From the NCBI RefSeq assembly GCF_014904695.1, contig NZ_JACXXN010000015.1:86205-150204 (forward strand): a DNA stretch of 64,000 nt. Reading direction: 5' to 3'. Numbering within the stretch: position 1 is the stretch's first letter; each line of letters starts with the position of its first letter. The translations under genes and the position numbers were made by a program. A model generated the notes under the pieces. It had not been told where the DNA came from. It saw only the letters and a program-made list of their open reading frames with translations, and made no database searches. Positions 52,891-62,677 of this stretch are shown here, in pieces. This DNA is from Nostoc sp. MG11. Lineage in GTDB: Bacteria > Cyanobacteriota > Cyanobacteriia > Cyanobacteriales > Nostocaceae.

Positions 52891-55455
52891 ATGGATAATC
52901 AGCTGCAAAGACTATTTTTGATGACAATCACTTTACTATTGATTGCACCGCCTGCATGGTCGCAACAACCGAAAGAGGAAGACACAGAAAACAGGAAAAC
53001 GAAAGAATTACTCACTTCATCGCCGCAAAAGCCTACTGCATTATCACAAAATCCTTCCCAAACCCTTATTCAAGTAACGGGTGTCCGCCTGGAAACGACT
53101 GATAAAGGAATAGAAGTCATTTTAGAAACAACTCAAGGAGACAAGCTACAACCTGTAAACAAGAGTGACGATAATAACTACATTGTTGATATTCCTAATG
53201 CTCAATTGCGTTTATCTAGTGGTGATACATTTAGGCAAGAGAATCCAGTCAAAGATATTACATCTGTTACCGTTAGCAACTTCGATGCAAATACTATCCG
53301 CGTGATGGTAACAGGTGAAGCTAGTACGCCACAAGTTGAGTTATTTGATAGTGATGAGGGTTTGATTTTCACAGTTGCGCCAATTGCATCCACTACCCAG
53401 ACACCACCAACAAGTGAAACTCCCCCAGAACCCACCGCTGAAAGTCAAGAACCCATTGAATTAGTAGTGACCGGTGAGCAAGATGGGTATCGTATACCGG
53501 ATGCATCAACTGCAACTAAAACAGATACACCTATCCGTGATATTCCTCAATCAATTCAGGTAATTCCCCGCGAAGTTCTGCAAGACCAGGGGATAATTCG
53601 TGTTAACGATGCGCTGCAAAATGTCAGCGGTGCTAATAATGCTGGTTATTATCAAGGATTCAGCGAATATCTTTCTTTACGAGGTTTTGGCGCTGATACT
53701 TACCGGGATGGTATTCGTTCGTATCAAAATTATGGTGGATTTCTGGAAACGGCTGATATTGAGCGAATTGAAGTTTTGAAGGGGCCCGCATCAGTGCTGT
53801 TTGGAGATGCACAACCAGGAGGATTGGTTAACTTAGTATCCAAGCAACCCCTAAACCAACCGTTTTATTCTTTTGAAGGAACTGTTGGGAGTTTCAGCAC
53901 TTATCGCGGTGCTATTGATTTATCGGGGCCAATTAATCAGCAGCAAACGGTGCTCTATCGATTTAATGCTTTTTATGAAAATGCCGGGAGTTTCCGCGAT
54001 TTTGTTAATAGCGATCGCTTATTTTTTGCTCCTAAGCTCCAGTTGGCTCTCAGTCCTAACACAACCCTAACACTTGATGGTGTTCGGTTGGATGAAACCC
54101 GAACAGCGGATGATGGTCTTGTAGCAATTGGTAATCGTCCTGCTAATTTACCACGCGATCGCTTCTTAGGTGAACCCTTCCAAAATGTGGAAATCGATGT
54201 TACTAATTTTAGTTATCTACTTAACCATAAGTTTAACGATCAGTGGTCAATCACCAACTCGTTTCGCGCTCAATTCGTAAATTTGGCGCGTTACTATCCC
54301 CTGCGCGATTCCTTAGATGAAGAGACAGGTGAATTGAGTCGATTGAGGTACTTTTCTGAACGCAAAGATAACGCTTATTCAACTCAGACAAATGTAGTCG
54401 GCAAATTTTCTACAGGTTCGATTAAACATCAACTGTTATTCGGATTTGAATACACCAAAATAACTGAAGATGGAACTTTTGGCGATTTTACACCTTACCC
54501 ATCCATCAATATTTTTAATCCAATTTATAGCCGTTTAGAGTATCCCAGACAAGGGATAATAGATTTTTTCCGCAATGATAATCTTGATAAATATGGCTTT
54601 TATTTCCAAGACCAAATAGACCTATTAACCAACCTAAAACTATTAGCAGGTGGTCGCTTTGACATTTTTGAACAAACTCGCAGTGAGCGGAATTTAGGTG
54701 AAGAAAAGCAGGAGTTTGAGCAATCAGACAGTAATTTTAGTCCTCGATTAGGAATTGTCTATCAACCAACACAAAATATTTCTCTGTATGCATCTTACAC
54801 AACTTCATTTGAGCCTACTTTCGCCACAGGTCGAAATGGTGATGGTTCACCTTTTAAACCAGAAACAGGTAGGCAATTTGAAGTAGGTGTAAAAGCTGAT
54901 ATCAGCAGTAACTTGAGTGCAACCTTAGCACTTTACGACCTCCGCAAACAAAATGTTGCCGCTGACGACCCTAATTCATCCGACCCCAATGACCAAATTC
55001 AAACTGGAGAACAAACGAGTCGCGGGATTGAGTTTGATTTAGCTGGCGAAATCCTACCTGGTTGGAAGGTGATAGGTTCCTACGGGTATATAGATTCTTT
55101 TGTCAGTCAAGATACTACTGGTTTAGAAGGGCGACGGCGGGACAATGTACCAAAACACACTGCAAGTTTATGGACAACCTACGAATTCCAAAAAGGAAGT
55201 CTCCAAGGATTTGGCTTAGGTTTAGGAGTTTATTTTGTAGGCGATCGCTTTGGGGATTTAGATAATAGCTACATCTTACCAAGCTATGTCCGCACAGATG
55301 CCGCTTTATTTTATCAACGCGACAACTGGAAAGCAGCTATCAACTTGAGAAACCTTTTTAACACAGAATATTTCTTAGGTTCCGATGGTGGACGCTTACA
55401 AGTTCAACCAGGTGCGCCATTCAGTGTTTCTGGCACATTATCTATTGAGTTCTAA
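52891..55455 (+). CDS. TonB-dependent siderophore receptor with N-terminal AMIN domain
   Basis: 854 residues from ATG 52891, which has GGAG just upstream; the GTG at 52831 is less likely. Signal peptide (to about 24, PPAWSQQ), then an AMIN domain (about 58-165, TGVRLETTDKGIEVILETT and NTIRVMVTGE), a Pro/Thr linker and TonB-box-like IELVVTGEQ. The plug follows (about 195-320, DIPQSIQVIPREVLQDQG, LSLRGFGADTYRDGIR, ERIEVLKGPASVLFGDAQPGG), then a 22-strand barrel ending in SVSGTLSIEF. It imports ferric siderophore across the outer membrane. AMIN fusions are common in cyanobacterial receptors. Confidence 0.94.
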   Translation: MDNQLQRLFLMTITLLLIAPPAWSQQPKEEDTENRKTKELLTSSPQKPTALSQNPSQTLIQVTGVRLETTDKGIEVILETTQGDKLQPVNKSDDNNYIVDIPNAQLRLSSGDTFRQENPVKDITSVTVSNFDANTIRVMVTGEASTPQVELFDSDEGLIFTVAPIASTTQTPPTSETPPEPTAESQEPIELVVTGEQDGYRIPDASTATKTDTPIRDIPQSIQVIPREVLQDQGIIRVNDALQNVSGANNAGYYQGFSEYLSLRGFGADTYRDGIRSYQNYGGFLETADIERIEVLKGPASVLFGDAQPGGLVNLVSKQPLNQPFYSFEGTVGSFSTYRGAIDLSGPINQQQTVLYRFNAFYENAGSFRDFVNSDRLFFAPKLQLALSPNTTLTLDGVRLDETRTADDGLVAIGNRPANLPRDRFLGEPFQNVEIDVTNFSYLLNHKFNDQWSITNSFRAQFVNLARYYPLRDSLDEETGELSRLRYFSERKDNAYSTQTNVVGKFSTGSIKHQLLFGFEYTKITEDGTFGDFTPYPSINIFNPIYSRLEYPRQGIIDFFRNDNLDKYGFYFQDQIDLLTNLKLLAGGRFDIFEQTRSERNLGEEKQEFEQSDSNFSPRLGIVYQPTQNISLYASYTTSFEPTFATGRNGDGSPFKPETGRQFEVGVKADISSNLSATLALYDLRKQNVAADDPNSSDPNDQIQTGEQTSRGIEFDLAGEILPGWKVIGSYGYIDSFVSQDTTGLEGRRRDNVPKHTASLWTTYEFQKGSLQGFGLGLGVYFVGDRFGDLDNSYILPSYVRTDAALFYQRDNWKAAINLRNLFNTEYFLGSDGGRLQVQPGAPFSVSGTLSIEF

Positions 55456-55457
55456 CT

Positions 55458-56570
55458 ATGCTCCGTAAACCAGCCCTGATTCTACATCGCTACGTAGGGA
55501 TTATTGCAGGTATCCTGTTAATTATTATCGGCTTAACCGGCAGCCTGCTGGTTTTTGATGAAGAGATAGACCGTATTTTGCATCCCCAGTTACTCCACGT
55601 CACCCCTCAACAACAGCAGCAAATATCTGATCAAAAAATAGTTGAAACTGTTCAAAAACTCTATTCCAATCTCAAACCTCACCGCATCACCGCACCTCGT
55701 TATCCCGACGAAGTGTATACGGTGATGATGATATCACCCCAGGATAAATATACTGATGTCTACGTCAATCCTTACACTGGAAGCATTCTTGGTTCGCGTC
55801 CTTGGGAACAAACGGTAGTGGGTTTTTTGATTGAATTACACGTTAATTTATTTGCAGGTGATCTTGGTGGACAAATAGTTGGTATCTGCGGTGTAGCTTT
55901 GCTAGGGATGGGTATCACCGGAATTATACTGTGGTATCGAAAAGGACGCATTACCCAAGGTTTACAAATCCGTACTTCAGCACCCCCACACTTACTTAAC
56001 TACGACTTGCACAAAGTTGGGGGTATTCTCTCTGTCGTGATTTTAAGCCTGGTTGCTTTTACTGGGACAGCAATGGTATTTTGGACGCCTTTTGAAAATG
56101 CAGTTTATTGGCTAACTAACACTCAAAAACCTGCCGAAGTTGCTTCTAAAGTTGTTCCTGGTGCTTCACCAATGAAAATCGATGAGATTTTGAAGAAAGC
56201 ACAAGCAGCTTTACCCGATGCTAAAATCTATAAATTCTTTCCTGCCAAAAAACCGACAGATGCCTTTGGTGTTTGGATGCGATTTCCCCAGGAAAACGAA
56301 TTCAATAAAGATCCTTGGCTCAATTTTGACCAATACACAGGCGAACTTTTACGGTTAGACAATCCCAAACAAAGACCTTTGGCTACCCGGATTATGAACG
56401 CTCAGTATACTTTACACGTTGGTCATTATGGTGGCATAGTTACAAAAATTATTTACACGTTGATTGGTTTGAGCCCGCTAGGTTTATTTGTTACAGGTGT
56501 AATTCTTTGGCGGAATCGTCGCTGGACAGAAGCACGGCGCAAAGCAGCAAGAGAGTTAGTGAAGAAATAG
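55458..56570 (+). CDS. PepSY-associated membrane protein (iron uptake-linked)
   Basis: 370 residues with four membrane helices: about 8-30 (YVGIIAGILLIIIGLTGSLLV), 120-155, 190-212 and 325-348. Two periplasmic PepSY-like parts lie between them. Conserved His residues in the first (LILHRYVG) and later helices (DLHKVGG, LHVGHYGG) could bind haem or flavin, as in the FoxB/PiuB-type siderophore reductases. It starts 2 bp after the receptor gene, so both are one operon. It probably helps release iron from the siderophore. Confidence 0.87.
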   Translation: MLRKPALILHRYVGIIAGILLIIIGLTGSLLVFDEEIDRILHPQLLHVTPQQQQQISDQKIVETVQKLYSNLKPHRITAPRYPDEVYTVMMISPQDKYTDVYVNPYTGSILGSRPWEQTVVGFLIELHVNLFAGDLGGQIVGICGVALLGMGITGIILWYRKGRITQGLQIRTSAPPHLLNYDLHKVGGILSVVILSLVAFTGTAMVFWTPFENAVYWLTNTQKPAEVASKVVPGASPMKIDEILKKAQAALPDAKIYKFFPAKKPTDAFGVWMRFPQENEFNKDPWLNFDQYTGELLRLDNPKQRPLATRIMNAQYTLHVGHYGGIVTKIIYTLIGLSPLGLFVTGVILWRNRRWTEARRKAARELVKK

Positions 56571-56672
56571 CTTTTCAGATTGGGTAGTGAGTGCGATAGG
56601 AAAGCACTGGCTCGACTTTTCGCTACTACGGACTACACCTACACAGCATCAAAAATACGCTAACCCAGAGAT

Positions 56673-57380
56673 TTATAACTGAGACTTTTGAGCTAACTGT
56701 TGTACAAAATTTTTATGTTCTTCGCTATTTAATCCTTGTTGCAGTACAGTTAAAACTTGTGTCATTTTTCCAGCACATAACGCTTGTACATCCAACCATA
56801 AACCAGGAAAAACTTGACTTTTGATTACTCCATCTGCACTCGGTTCTAATGACACATATTCCCCGTTTTGCAAGCTGAACCAATCGAGTTTGTTCTCTAA
56901 AATTTGCCAAACAATATATTCTTTCACACCGTTCCGACGGTAGGCTTTCTTCTTATCGTATAAGTCATTTGCAGCGCTGCTGGCTGCAACTTCAGCAACT
57001 AATTCTGGTGGGCCTTCGATGTAGTCATCTTCACTAATGCGTGCTTGTCCACCCAATATCTCATCAATTAATAACACAACATCAGGCTGAGGTTCGTTGT
57101 CTAAGTCTAAGCGGACTGTGGCATTATCACCTAACTCCACACCAGGAGTGGAAACTTTATAAGTCCATAACCAGCCGATAAGATTACCATGAGGTTGTCC
57201 ATGACTTCTAAAACGTAAGGGTGATGCCACGTAGACGACTCCTTCTATTAGTTCTGCTTTCTTAATATGGGGCATTGCAGTATAGCGACGCTCAAATTCA
57301 TGGCGAGTGAGTCTGTCCCCACTTTCTAAGGGTGGAATAGGTGGGTTTTTGCCTAGGTTATGTTTGATTGATGCCGTCAT
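56673..57380 (-). CDS. Uma2 family (DUF820) putative endonuclease-fold protein
   Basis: 235 residues. Typical features are LTRHEFERRYTAMPHIKKAELIEGVVYVASPL, QPDVVLLIDE (the acidic strand), PPELVAEVAASSAANDLYDKKKAYRRNGVKEYIVWQ, and then the VFPGLWLDVQAL end. The PD-(D/E)xK-like residues are present. The role of this family is unknown. It is a solitary gene between the iron operon and the SGNH hydrolase. Confidence 0.9.
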   Translation of the reverse strand: MTASIKHNLGKNPPIPPLESGDRLTRHEFERRYTAMPHIKKAELIEGVVYVASPLRFRSHGQPHGNLIGWLWTYKVSTPGVELGDNATVRLDLDNEPQPDVVLLIDEILGGQARISEDDYIEGPPELVAEVAASSAANDLYDKKKAYRRNGVKEYIVWQILENKLDWFSLQNGEYVSLEPSADGVIKSQVFPGLWLDVQALCAGKMTQVLTVLQQGLNSEEHKNFVQQLAQKSQL

Positions 57381-57488
57381 GAGCAGATTCCTGGAAGGAA
57401 TGTCTTTACATCTAGTATACCGATGATTGTTCTGAGGAAAATCAAGGCAGGCGATCGCTTTTAGTGTATGCTTTGAGCGATCGCCTTA

Positions 57489-58115
57489 TTAAATTAGAGG
57501 AAACCAATTTAACCAAGCGTCCCAATTTTCCACTATTTGGGCAAATTCTGTATAGCCTCCTGCTCTGGGATGAACCCCGTCATTATTTCTTGCTTCATTT
57601 ACCCAGATATTTGAATTTTCTAATATTGGAAAAACGTCTAAATAAGGTATATTAAATTCTTGACAAATCAAAGCAAACTGTTTGGATAAATTGGTAGTTC
57701 TCTGCTTTCTTTGAGGGTTTTCCTCATCTACATAAGGCGCAGGGCCAACCATTAACACAGGATATAACTGTTTAGCTTCACTTAAAATTTTGCTAGCATT
57801 TTTGATAGACTCTGAAAAATCCACGCGGGTTTGACCATTTTCGAGAGTCGTGTCATTCAGCCCAAAAGAGAACACAACTCTCCCATCATATTCTTGAGGC
57901 AATCGAGCTGATACTTCTTGTATCCAGCGCTTTGCTATATCAGTACTCGTATCTCGCCTAATTCCTAAATTATAGTAAGTAATGTCATAACCTTTTTTAT
58001 TAGCATTAACGCATATTCTGCCTGTCCAACCAAGACATTCTGGATCGCCAGTCCCGTTGACAAAAGAGTCACCAACAAAACAAATTCTCACTTGGCGTAG
58101 ATGTTCTAATTGCAT
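57489..58115 (-). CDS. SGNH/GDSL-type hydrolase
   Basis: 208 residues. Catalytic Ser in the block I motif CFVGDSFVNGTGD (about 12-24), Gly block LGIRRDTSTDI, Asn in SFGLNDTTL (about 98), and the Asp-x-x-His pair in NNDGVHPRAGGY near the C-terminus (about 183-186). No signal peptide, so cytoplasmic. It likely cleaves an ester (lipid, acetyl-sugar or similar); substrate unknown. It lies between Uma2 and the rbc operon, 139 bp after the end of rbcS. Confidence 0.9.
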   Translation of the reverse strand: MQLEHLRQVRICFVGDSFVNGTGDPECLGWTGRICVNANKKGYDITYYNLGIRRDTSTDIAKRWIQEVSARLPQEYDGRVVFSFGLNDTTLENGQTRVDFSESIKNASKILSEAKQLYPVLMVGPAPYVDEENPQRKQRTTNLSKQFALICQEFNIPYLDVFPILENSNIWVNEARNNDGVHPRAGGYTEFAQIVENWDAWLNWFPLI

Positions 58116-58156
58116 TTACTGATATTAACAAAATGCAGAACTTCACGCAGAAGGAT

Positions 58157-58227
58157 GCAAAGGTATGCAGAGAATACCTTTGCGTTTAAAATCAATTAAA
58201 CAAGAGAGGCAGATAATTCTACCTCTC
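58157..58227 (-). terminator. two hairpins after rbcS
   Basis: Nearest to rbcS, GAGAGGCAGA (58204-58213) pairs with TCTACCTCTC (58218-58227) with one wobble, followed on the minus strand by a T-rich tract. Further on, GCAAAGGTAT (58157-58166) pairs exactly with ATACCTTTGC (58174-58183). Together they should end the rbcLXS transcript and protect its 3' end. Confidence 0.65.
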
Positions 58228-58254
58228 CTATTAATTACTTAAAGCGTGTAAACT

Positions 58255-58590
58255 TTAGTATCTGTTGGTGTTGGGTTTGTGAACAAGAAAGCTCATAACT
58301 TGGCACTGCTTGATGTTATCAAAACCCACAACACGGATATAGGAGTTGCTAAATTGAGAACGGCATCCTTGAACTTCGCTCAGTACTTCTTGAGTGGATT
58401 TAGCGCCAAACAAAGGCAGTTTCCACATTGTCCAGAATAATTCCGTTGGCTCCGAAGTTTCGTTAAACTCGATGGCGGGAATAAAACCTTGATTCAGGAT
58501 GTACTGGATCTGCTTGGCAATTTGAGCGTCAGACAGGGCAGGCAGATAAGAAAGGGTTTCGTAACGACGCTCTTTTGGTAAAGTTTGCAT
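58255..58590 (-). CDS. rbcS: ribulose-1,5-bisphosphate carboxylase small subunit
   Basis: 111 residues, normal for cyanobacterial RbcS. The sequence contains [45 protein letters not shown] and [23 protein letters not shown]. It caps the large-subunit octamer in the carboxysome to form L8S8 Rubisco. Last gene of the rbcL-rbcX-rbcS operon, 46 bp after rbcX. Confidence 0.98.
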   Translation of the reverse strand: MQTLPKERRYETLSYLPALSDAQIAKQIQYILNQGFIPAIEFNETSEPTELFWTMWKLPLFGAKSTQEVLSEVQGCRSQFSNSYIRVVGFDNIKQCQVMSFLVHKPNTNRY

Positions 58591-58636
58591 AGCTGTTGAT
58601 AATGGGTGGCAATTTTTTACTACTTAAGTTGACCGA

Positions 58637-59044
58637 CTAAGTGGATAAATTATCCAAGTTCGGATCTGAGGTTGCTTGCTGTTCTGGTTGCAGACTGGGG
58701 TTTGATGTATCTATTTGCGTGATCCGTTCTAGATGCTGGCGACGCTGTTCCATATTGGCTTGCTGAATGCCAGTACAAACCATTTCCGGTAAAAATTCGG
58801 CGATTTCCTCCGCAATGTGTTCCCTGACAGTCATGATCCGCAACGCCAAATCTGGCTTTTCTCGGAACAGTTGCTCAATGTATGATTCTCCGTCCTGAAT
58901 TTTGCCGGACGAAAAGTTATGCAGCCAAAGTTCCAATGGAGGATTAGTCTCGCCTAGCTGCGCCAGTACTGTCCTTAGAGCCTGATAAGTCAGGTAGCTT
59001 TGGAGAGTCTTGGCTGTGTCTTTCGCAATTTGCTTGAGATTCAT
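58637..59044 (-). CDS. rbcX: Rubisco assembly chaperone RbcX
   Basis: 135 residues. Helical protein with AKDTAKTLQSYLTYQALRTVLAQLGETNPPLELWLHNFSS and REHIAEEIAEFLPEMV, which form the groove that binds the RbcL C-terminal peptide. The C-terminus is variable and disordered (QPEQQATSDPN). It stabilises RbcL dimers during assembly. It lies between rbcL and rbcS; a dispersed repeat sits in the rbcL-rbcX spacer. Confidence 0.96.
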   Translation of the reverse strand: MNLKQIAKDTAKTLQSYLTYQALRTVLAQLGETNPPLELWLHNFSSGKIQDGESYIEQLFREKPDLALRIMTVREHIAEEIAEFLPEMVCTGIQQANMEQRRQHLERITQIDTSNPSLQPEQQATSDPNLDNLST

Positions 59045-59089
59045 GCTTGACCCCAGCCTTTAAAAGTATGAAGTGTAAAGGATGTAGAC

Positions 59090-59140
59090 ACCCTTTGGGT
59101 GGCTTCCCGTTCGCGTAGCGTCTCCGCTAGGAGAAGGGTA
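59090..59140. repeat. dispersed palindromic repeat in the rbcL-rbcX spacer
   Basis: The sequence GTTCGCGTAGCGTCTCCGCT plus flanking GGGTGGCTTCCC and AGGAGAAGGG resembles units at about 44642 and 42590. It lies inside the rbc transcript and could set the rbcL to rbcX expression ratio. Confidence 0.5.
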
Positions 59141-59199
59141 GGATGAAGTGATTAAAGTAATTTAACATTCAGCCTTTATCCTTTCACCTTCAACCTTTA

Positions 59200-60630
59200 T
59201 CAGACGGTATCCATTGCTTCAAACTCGAACTTGATTTCTTTCCACAGTTCGCAAGCAACGGCCAATTCAGGAGACCACTTAGCAGCTTCGCGGATAATGT
59301 CATTACCTTCACGAGCCAAGTTGCGACCTTCGTTACGAGCTTGGACACAAGCTTCTAAAGCTACGCGGTTAGCTGTAGCACCAGGAGCATTACCCCAGGG
59401 GTGTCCGAGAGTACCACCACCGAATTGTAGTACGGAGTCATCGCCAAAGATTTCTACGAGTGCAGGCATGTGCCAGATGTGGATACCACCAGAAGCAACT
59501 GCCATTACGCCAGGTAGAGAAGCCCAGTCTTGGGTAAAGTAGATACCGCGAGACTTGTCTTGCTCAACGTAGTTTTCACGTAGTAGGTCAACGAAGCCCA
59601 TTGTGATACCGCGTTCACCTTCCAGCTTACCAACCACTGTTCCGGTGTGGATGTGGTCGCCGCCGGACATCCGCAGCGCTTTAGCCAAAACGCGGAAGTG
59701 GATACCGTGGTTCTTTTGACGGTCGATAACAGCGTGCATAGCGCGGTGGATGTGTAGCAACAGACCGTTGTCACGACACCAACGAGCCAATGTGGTGTTG
59801 GCGGTGAAACCTGCGGTGAGGTAGTCGTGCATGATGATGGGCATTTTGAGTTCTTTAGCGTACTCAGCCCGTTTCAGCATTTCTTCACAGGTGGGAGCGG
59901 TGACGTTTAGGTAGTGACCTTTGATTTCACCTGTTTCAGCTTGAGCTTTGTGGATAGCTTCAGCAACGAACAAAAAGCGATCGCGCCATCTTTGGAATGG
60001 TGCAGAGTTAATGTTTTCGTCGTCTTTGGTGAAGTCCAAACCACCGCGCAAGCACTCGTATACAGCGCGTCCGTAGTTCTTAGCCGAAAGACCCAATTTG
60101 GGCTTGATTGTACAACCCAGCAAAGGACGACCGTATTTGTTTAACTTGTCACGCTCAACTTGGATACCGTGGGGAGGGCCTTGGAAGGTCTTGAGGTAAG
60201 CTACAGGAATCCGTAAGTCTTCCAGACGCAGTGCCCGCAGAGCTTTAAAACCAAATACGTTGCCTACAATAGAGGTCAACATGTTGGTTACAGAGCCTTC
60301 TTCAAATAAATCCAAAGGATAGGCAATGTAAGCAATAAATTGGTTATCTTCGCCGGGAACTGGTTCGATGTCGTAGCAACGACCTTTGTAGCGATCTAGG
60401 TCGGTTAGCAAGTCTGTCCAGACAGTTGTCCAAGTACCAGTGGAAGACTCAGCCGCTACAGCCGCAGCTGCTTCTTCATAGGGAACTCCAGGCTGGGGTG
60501 TAACGCGGAACGCCGCTAAAATATCTGTATCTTTGGGTGTGTAATCGGGTGTGTAATAAGTTAGTCTGTAATCTTTAACACCAGCTTGATACCCAGTTTT
60601 GCTCTGAGTCTTAGTTTGAGCGTAAGACAT
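59200..60630 (-). CDS. rbcL: ribulose-1,5-bisphosphate carboxylase large subunit
   Basis: 476 residues, form IB. Active-site regions are intact: [32 protein letters not shown], the carbamylated-lysine loop [50 protein letters not shown] (loop 6) and [20 protein letters not shown]. It fixes carbon dioxide onto ribulose bisphosphate in the carboxysome. First gene of the operon, preceded by a long untranslated leader. Confidence 0.99.
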   Translation of the reverse strand: MSYAQTKTQSKTGYQAGVKDYRLTYYTPDYTPKDTDILAAFRVTPQPGVPYEEAAAAVAAESSTGTWTTVWTDLLTDLDRYKGRCYDIEPVPGEDNQFIAYIAYPLDLFEEGSVTNMLTSIVGNVFGFKALRALRLEDLRIPVAYLKTFQGPPHGIQVERDKLNKYGRPLLGCTIKPKLGLSAKNYGRAVYECLRGGLDFTKDDENINSAPFQRWRDRFLFVAEAIHKAQAETGEIKGHYLNVTAPTCEEMLKRAEYAKELKMPIIMHDYLTAGFTANTTLARWCRDNGLLLHIHRAMHAVIDRQKNHGIHFRVLAKALRMSGGDHIHTGTVVGKLEGERGITMGFVDLLRENYVEQDKSRGIYFTQDWASLPGVMAVASGGIHIWHMPALVEIFGDDSVLQFGGGTLGHPWGNAPGATANRVALEACVQARNEGRNLAREGNDIIREAAKWSPELAVACELWKEIKFEFEAMDTV

Positions 60631-61120
60631 ATTTTATCCTTCCCAGAAGTCACTCTTTTTACTTATCAAATCACGTGCTGTGCAATTTCCCCTCAGCCCC
60701 GCTCTTTCCCCCCTTCAGCGGGGAGAAGATCAGGAAAATTTTCTGTTAGGGCTTGCCTTTAGTAGAGAGTAGTAGTCTTTATGCGGCGGACACTTTGGTA
60801 GCGGTAATAATTCTGCTCACCAGTGTGATTCCCTTCTAGAGACACACGACCTAGCGCTTCTACTTTCCCCTCTTCTATGAGTATCAAAATTCTTTTTTAT
60901 CTCTTCCTCGCACTCCACTAAACCTTTTCAATTCCACCAAAACCACCAGCACGCGGTAGTACTTAGATAATTTCCCTAAAAATCGGGGCATTCAGGGGAA
61001 TGGGCTGGCTGGCACACATTCCCGCCTCTGCATTCCTTTTACCTTCTCCCTTGACAGGAAAAAGACTACAAGAGAATTTACTTGACAGCAAGGACAAAGG
61101 TTTAGCAAAGTTGTGAGCGA
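60631..61120 (-). promoter_or_regulatory. long rbcL leader
   Basis: About 490 bp without a gene between rbcL and the probable promoter. It includes a hairpin (CCCCGCT 60697-60703 with AGCGGGG 60717-60723) near the start codon. Long rbcL leaders are described in Anabaena. The leader may control mRNA stability or translation. Confidence 0.5.
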
Positions 61121-61164
61121 AAAATAAAAAATTGCACACCACGTAATTTGTAGCTTGTCTCACA
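61121..61164 (-). promoter_or_regulatory. candidate NtcA-dependent rbcL promoter
   Basis: On the minus strand TGTGAGACAAGCTACA (61164-61149) has the form GTG-N8-TAC, one base from the NtcA consensus GTA-N8-TAC and fitting TGT-N10-ACA. Twenty-three bases later stands TATTTT (61126-61121), a TAN3T -10 box; class II NtcA promoters have about 22 bases there. Transcription would start about 480-485 bases before rbcL. NtcA/BifA binding near rbcL is known in Anabaena. Confidence 0.5.
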
Positions 61165-61433
61165 ATATATCAAGAATTCGATAAGTTATTCTTTGAAACT
61201 TTTTAACTTAACTATATAAATTTGTTATTACATAAAGTTTTAAACATTTTGTTAAGAATGATTTACAAAGGTTCATCAATAAATGTATAGAGCCTTGATG
61301 GACAAGAGTTTCCCTGACTGGAGGAAAATTGTCAGGATGCTTTTGAGGCTTTGAGTTGGAGAAAAATTACCTGTGACGTTTAAAAAATCTCAGCTAGGGG
61401 AACACTGAAGTTAATCCAAAGCCAGTTTAGGTA

Positions 61434-62597
61434 ATGGCTATGGGTATTGTCTCCAAAGGAAATGTCACCGTGGTATCAATTTGCAAGCGTACTAATCTAT
61501 TGATTACTTCTATCTTGCTGGGGTTAATAGCTTTGCCGGCAGCAATGTCTAATGACAAGTTGCCACGCGCCTACGCACAAAAAATTAGTAATAGTGTTCG
61601 GCCACCAAAAACCCCTGATATTAAGCCATCTGAGTTAACCCCTACTTATCCGGCTTCCGCACCGCCGCCACGAGTAGAACCCTTACCCAATCAGCGAGGA
61701 GTACAAGAGCATAAGCAAGAAACCGATTATCGTGTTAGCAACTTGCTGTCAGATTTTACAGGCAATCTTTGGGTAGGTTCTTGGCGGGGATTATCGCGGA
61801 TTGACCCGAATACTGGCAAGATTATCGCTCGTGTCAGTTTACCAAACGTTGCCATTGGTGCTTTAGCTCAAGACAAAGTAGGTCGTCTGTGGGTGGGGAG
61901 TTATGAGGGGCTGATTAGAGTAGAACCCCGCACTAATGAAATTACAGCCCAGAATTTATTTTTGCCTTCCAAACGAGTATTGTCATTGTTGCTTGACAAA
62001 CGGGGTTATTTGTGGGCTGGAACTGATAGCGGCTTAGCTTTAATTAGTCCCGACCAAGGCTTGATTATGACAACTTTAAAAAATCTGCCTGGTGTCAGTG
62101 CCAACACCCTAACTTTAGATGCTGAAGGTAACTTGTGGATTGGTACTCTTGATGGATTAGTGCGGGTTAATACTGCCAATGCTTTGATAATGAAGCGGAT
62201 TGGTGATTTACCAGGGACAACTGTACAAGCTTTAGCCATCAGTCCAGAAGGTTTAATTTGGGCGGGAATGCCCAATAATTTATTAGTTATTAACCCGAAA
62301 ACTGGGGCTGTGCTGCGGTCTGTAACACGTCTACGCGGGCGTGACGTAACTTCGCTGCGCTTTGCTAAAGATGGTAGTATCTGGGTCGGGACTAACAATG
62401 GTTTGTTACGATTAAATCCAAATACGGGCGCCGTATTAGACGAAGAAGTCACTGGACTTCCTTCTAGTCGGGTTCTTGCTATTGTGCCTGATGTTGGTAA
62501 CAAATTGTGGATTGGCACTAGTGAAGGTCTGGCTTGGTTAATGCCCAAAATGGGCAGTGCAAAACCTCATATTGCTTTTAGTCGCGCCGTGAAGTGA
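61434..62597 (+). CDS. secreted two-component-regulator propeller-type protein
   Basis: 387 residues. A signal or anchor segment (about 20-40, [16 protein letters not shown]) is followed by a Pro-rich region. Then come at least seven propeller units of about 42 residues, of the form [49 protein letters not shown] and [16 protein letters not shown]. These match the Reg_prop family found in sensor domains, but no kinase is fused here, so it is probably a free periplasmic or surface propeller. An alternative start is ATG 61440. Role unknown. It is divergent from rbcL. Confidence 0.82.
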   Translation: MAMGIVSKGNVTVVSICKRTNLLITSILLGLIALPAAMSNDKLPRAYAQKISNSVRPPKTPDIKPSELTPTYPASAPPPRVEPLPNQRGVQEHKQETDYRVSNLLSDFTGNLWVGSWRGLSRIDPNTGKIIARVSLPNVAIGALAQDKVGRLWVGSYEGLIRVEPRTNEITAQNLFLPSKRVLSLLLDKRGYLWAGTDSGLALISPDQGLIMTTLKNLPGVSANTLTLDAEGNLWIGTLDGLVRVNTANALIMKRIGDLPGTTVQALAISPEGLIWAGMPNNLLVINPKTGAVLRSVTRLRGRDVTSLRFAKDGSIWVGTNNGLLRLNPNTGAVLDEEVTGLPSSRVLAIVPDVGNKLWIGTSEGLAWLMPKMGSAKPHIAFSRAVK

Positions 62598-62642
62598 ATA
62601 GTCATTTGTCCTTTGTCATTTGTCATTTACTTAGGACAGAGG

Positions 62643-62674
62643 ACAAAAAATCTAAAATCCAAAATCTAAAATTG
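62643..62674 (+). repeat. STRR array directly before panB
   Basis: Units of ATCTAAA/ATCCAAA type run up to the panB ribosome-binding region. Because they read without stops, they extend the apparent panB frame upstream to 62594, but this is repeat, not protein. Confidence 0.65.
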
Positions 62675-62677
62675 GCA

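Noticed and set aside
62594..62677. N-terminal extension of PanB
   Set aside because: It is encoded by CATTTGTC and ATCTAAA-type simple repeats; family members start at [11 protein letters not shown] positions.
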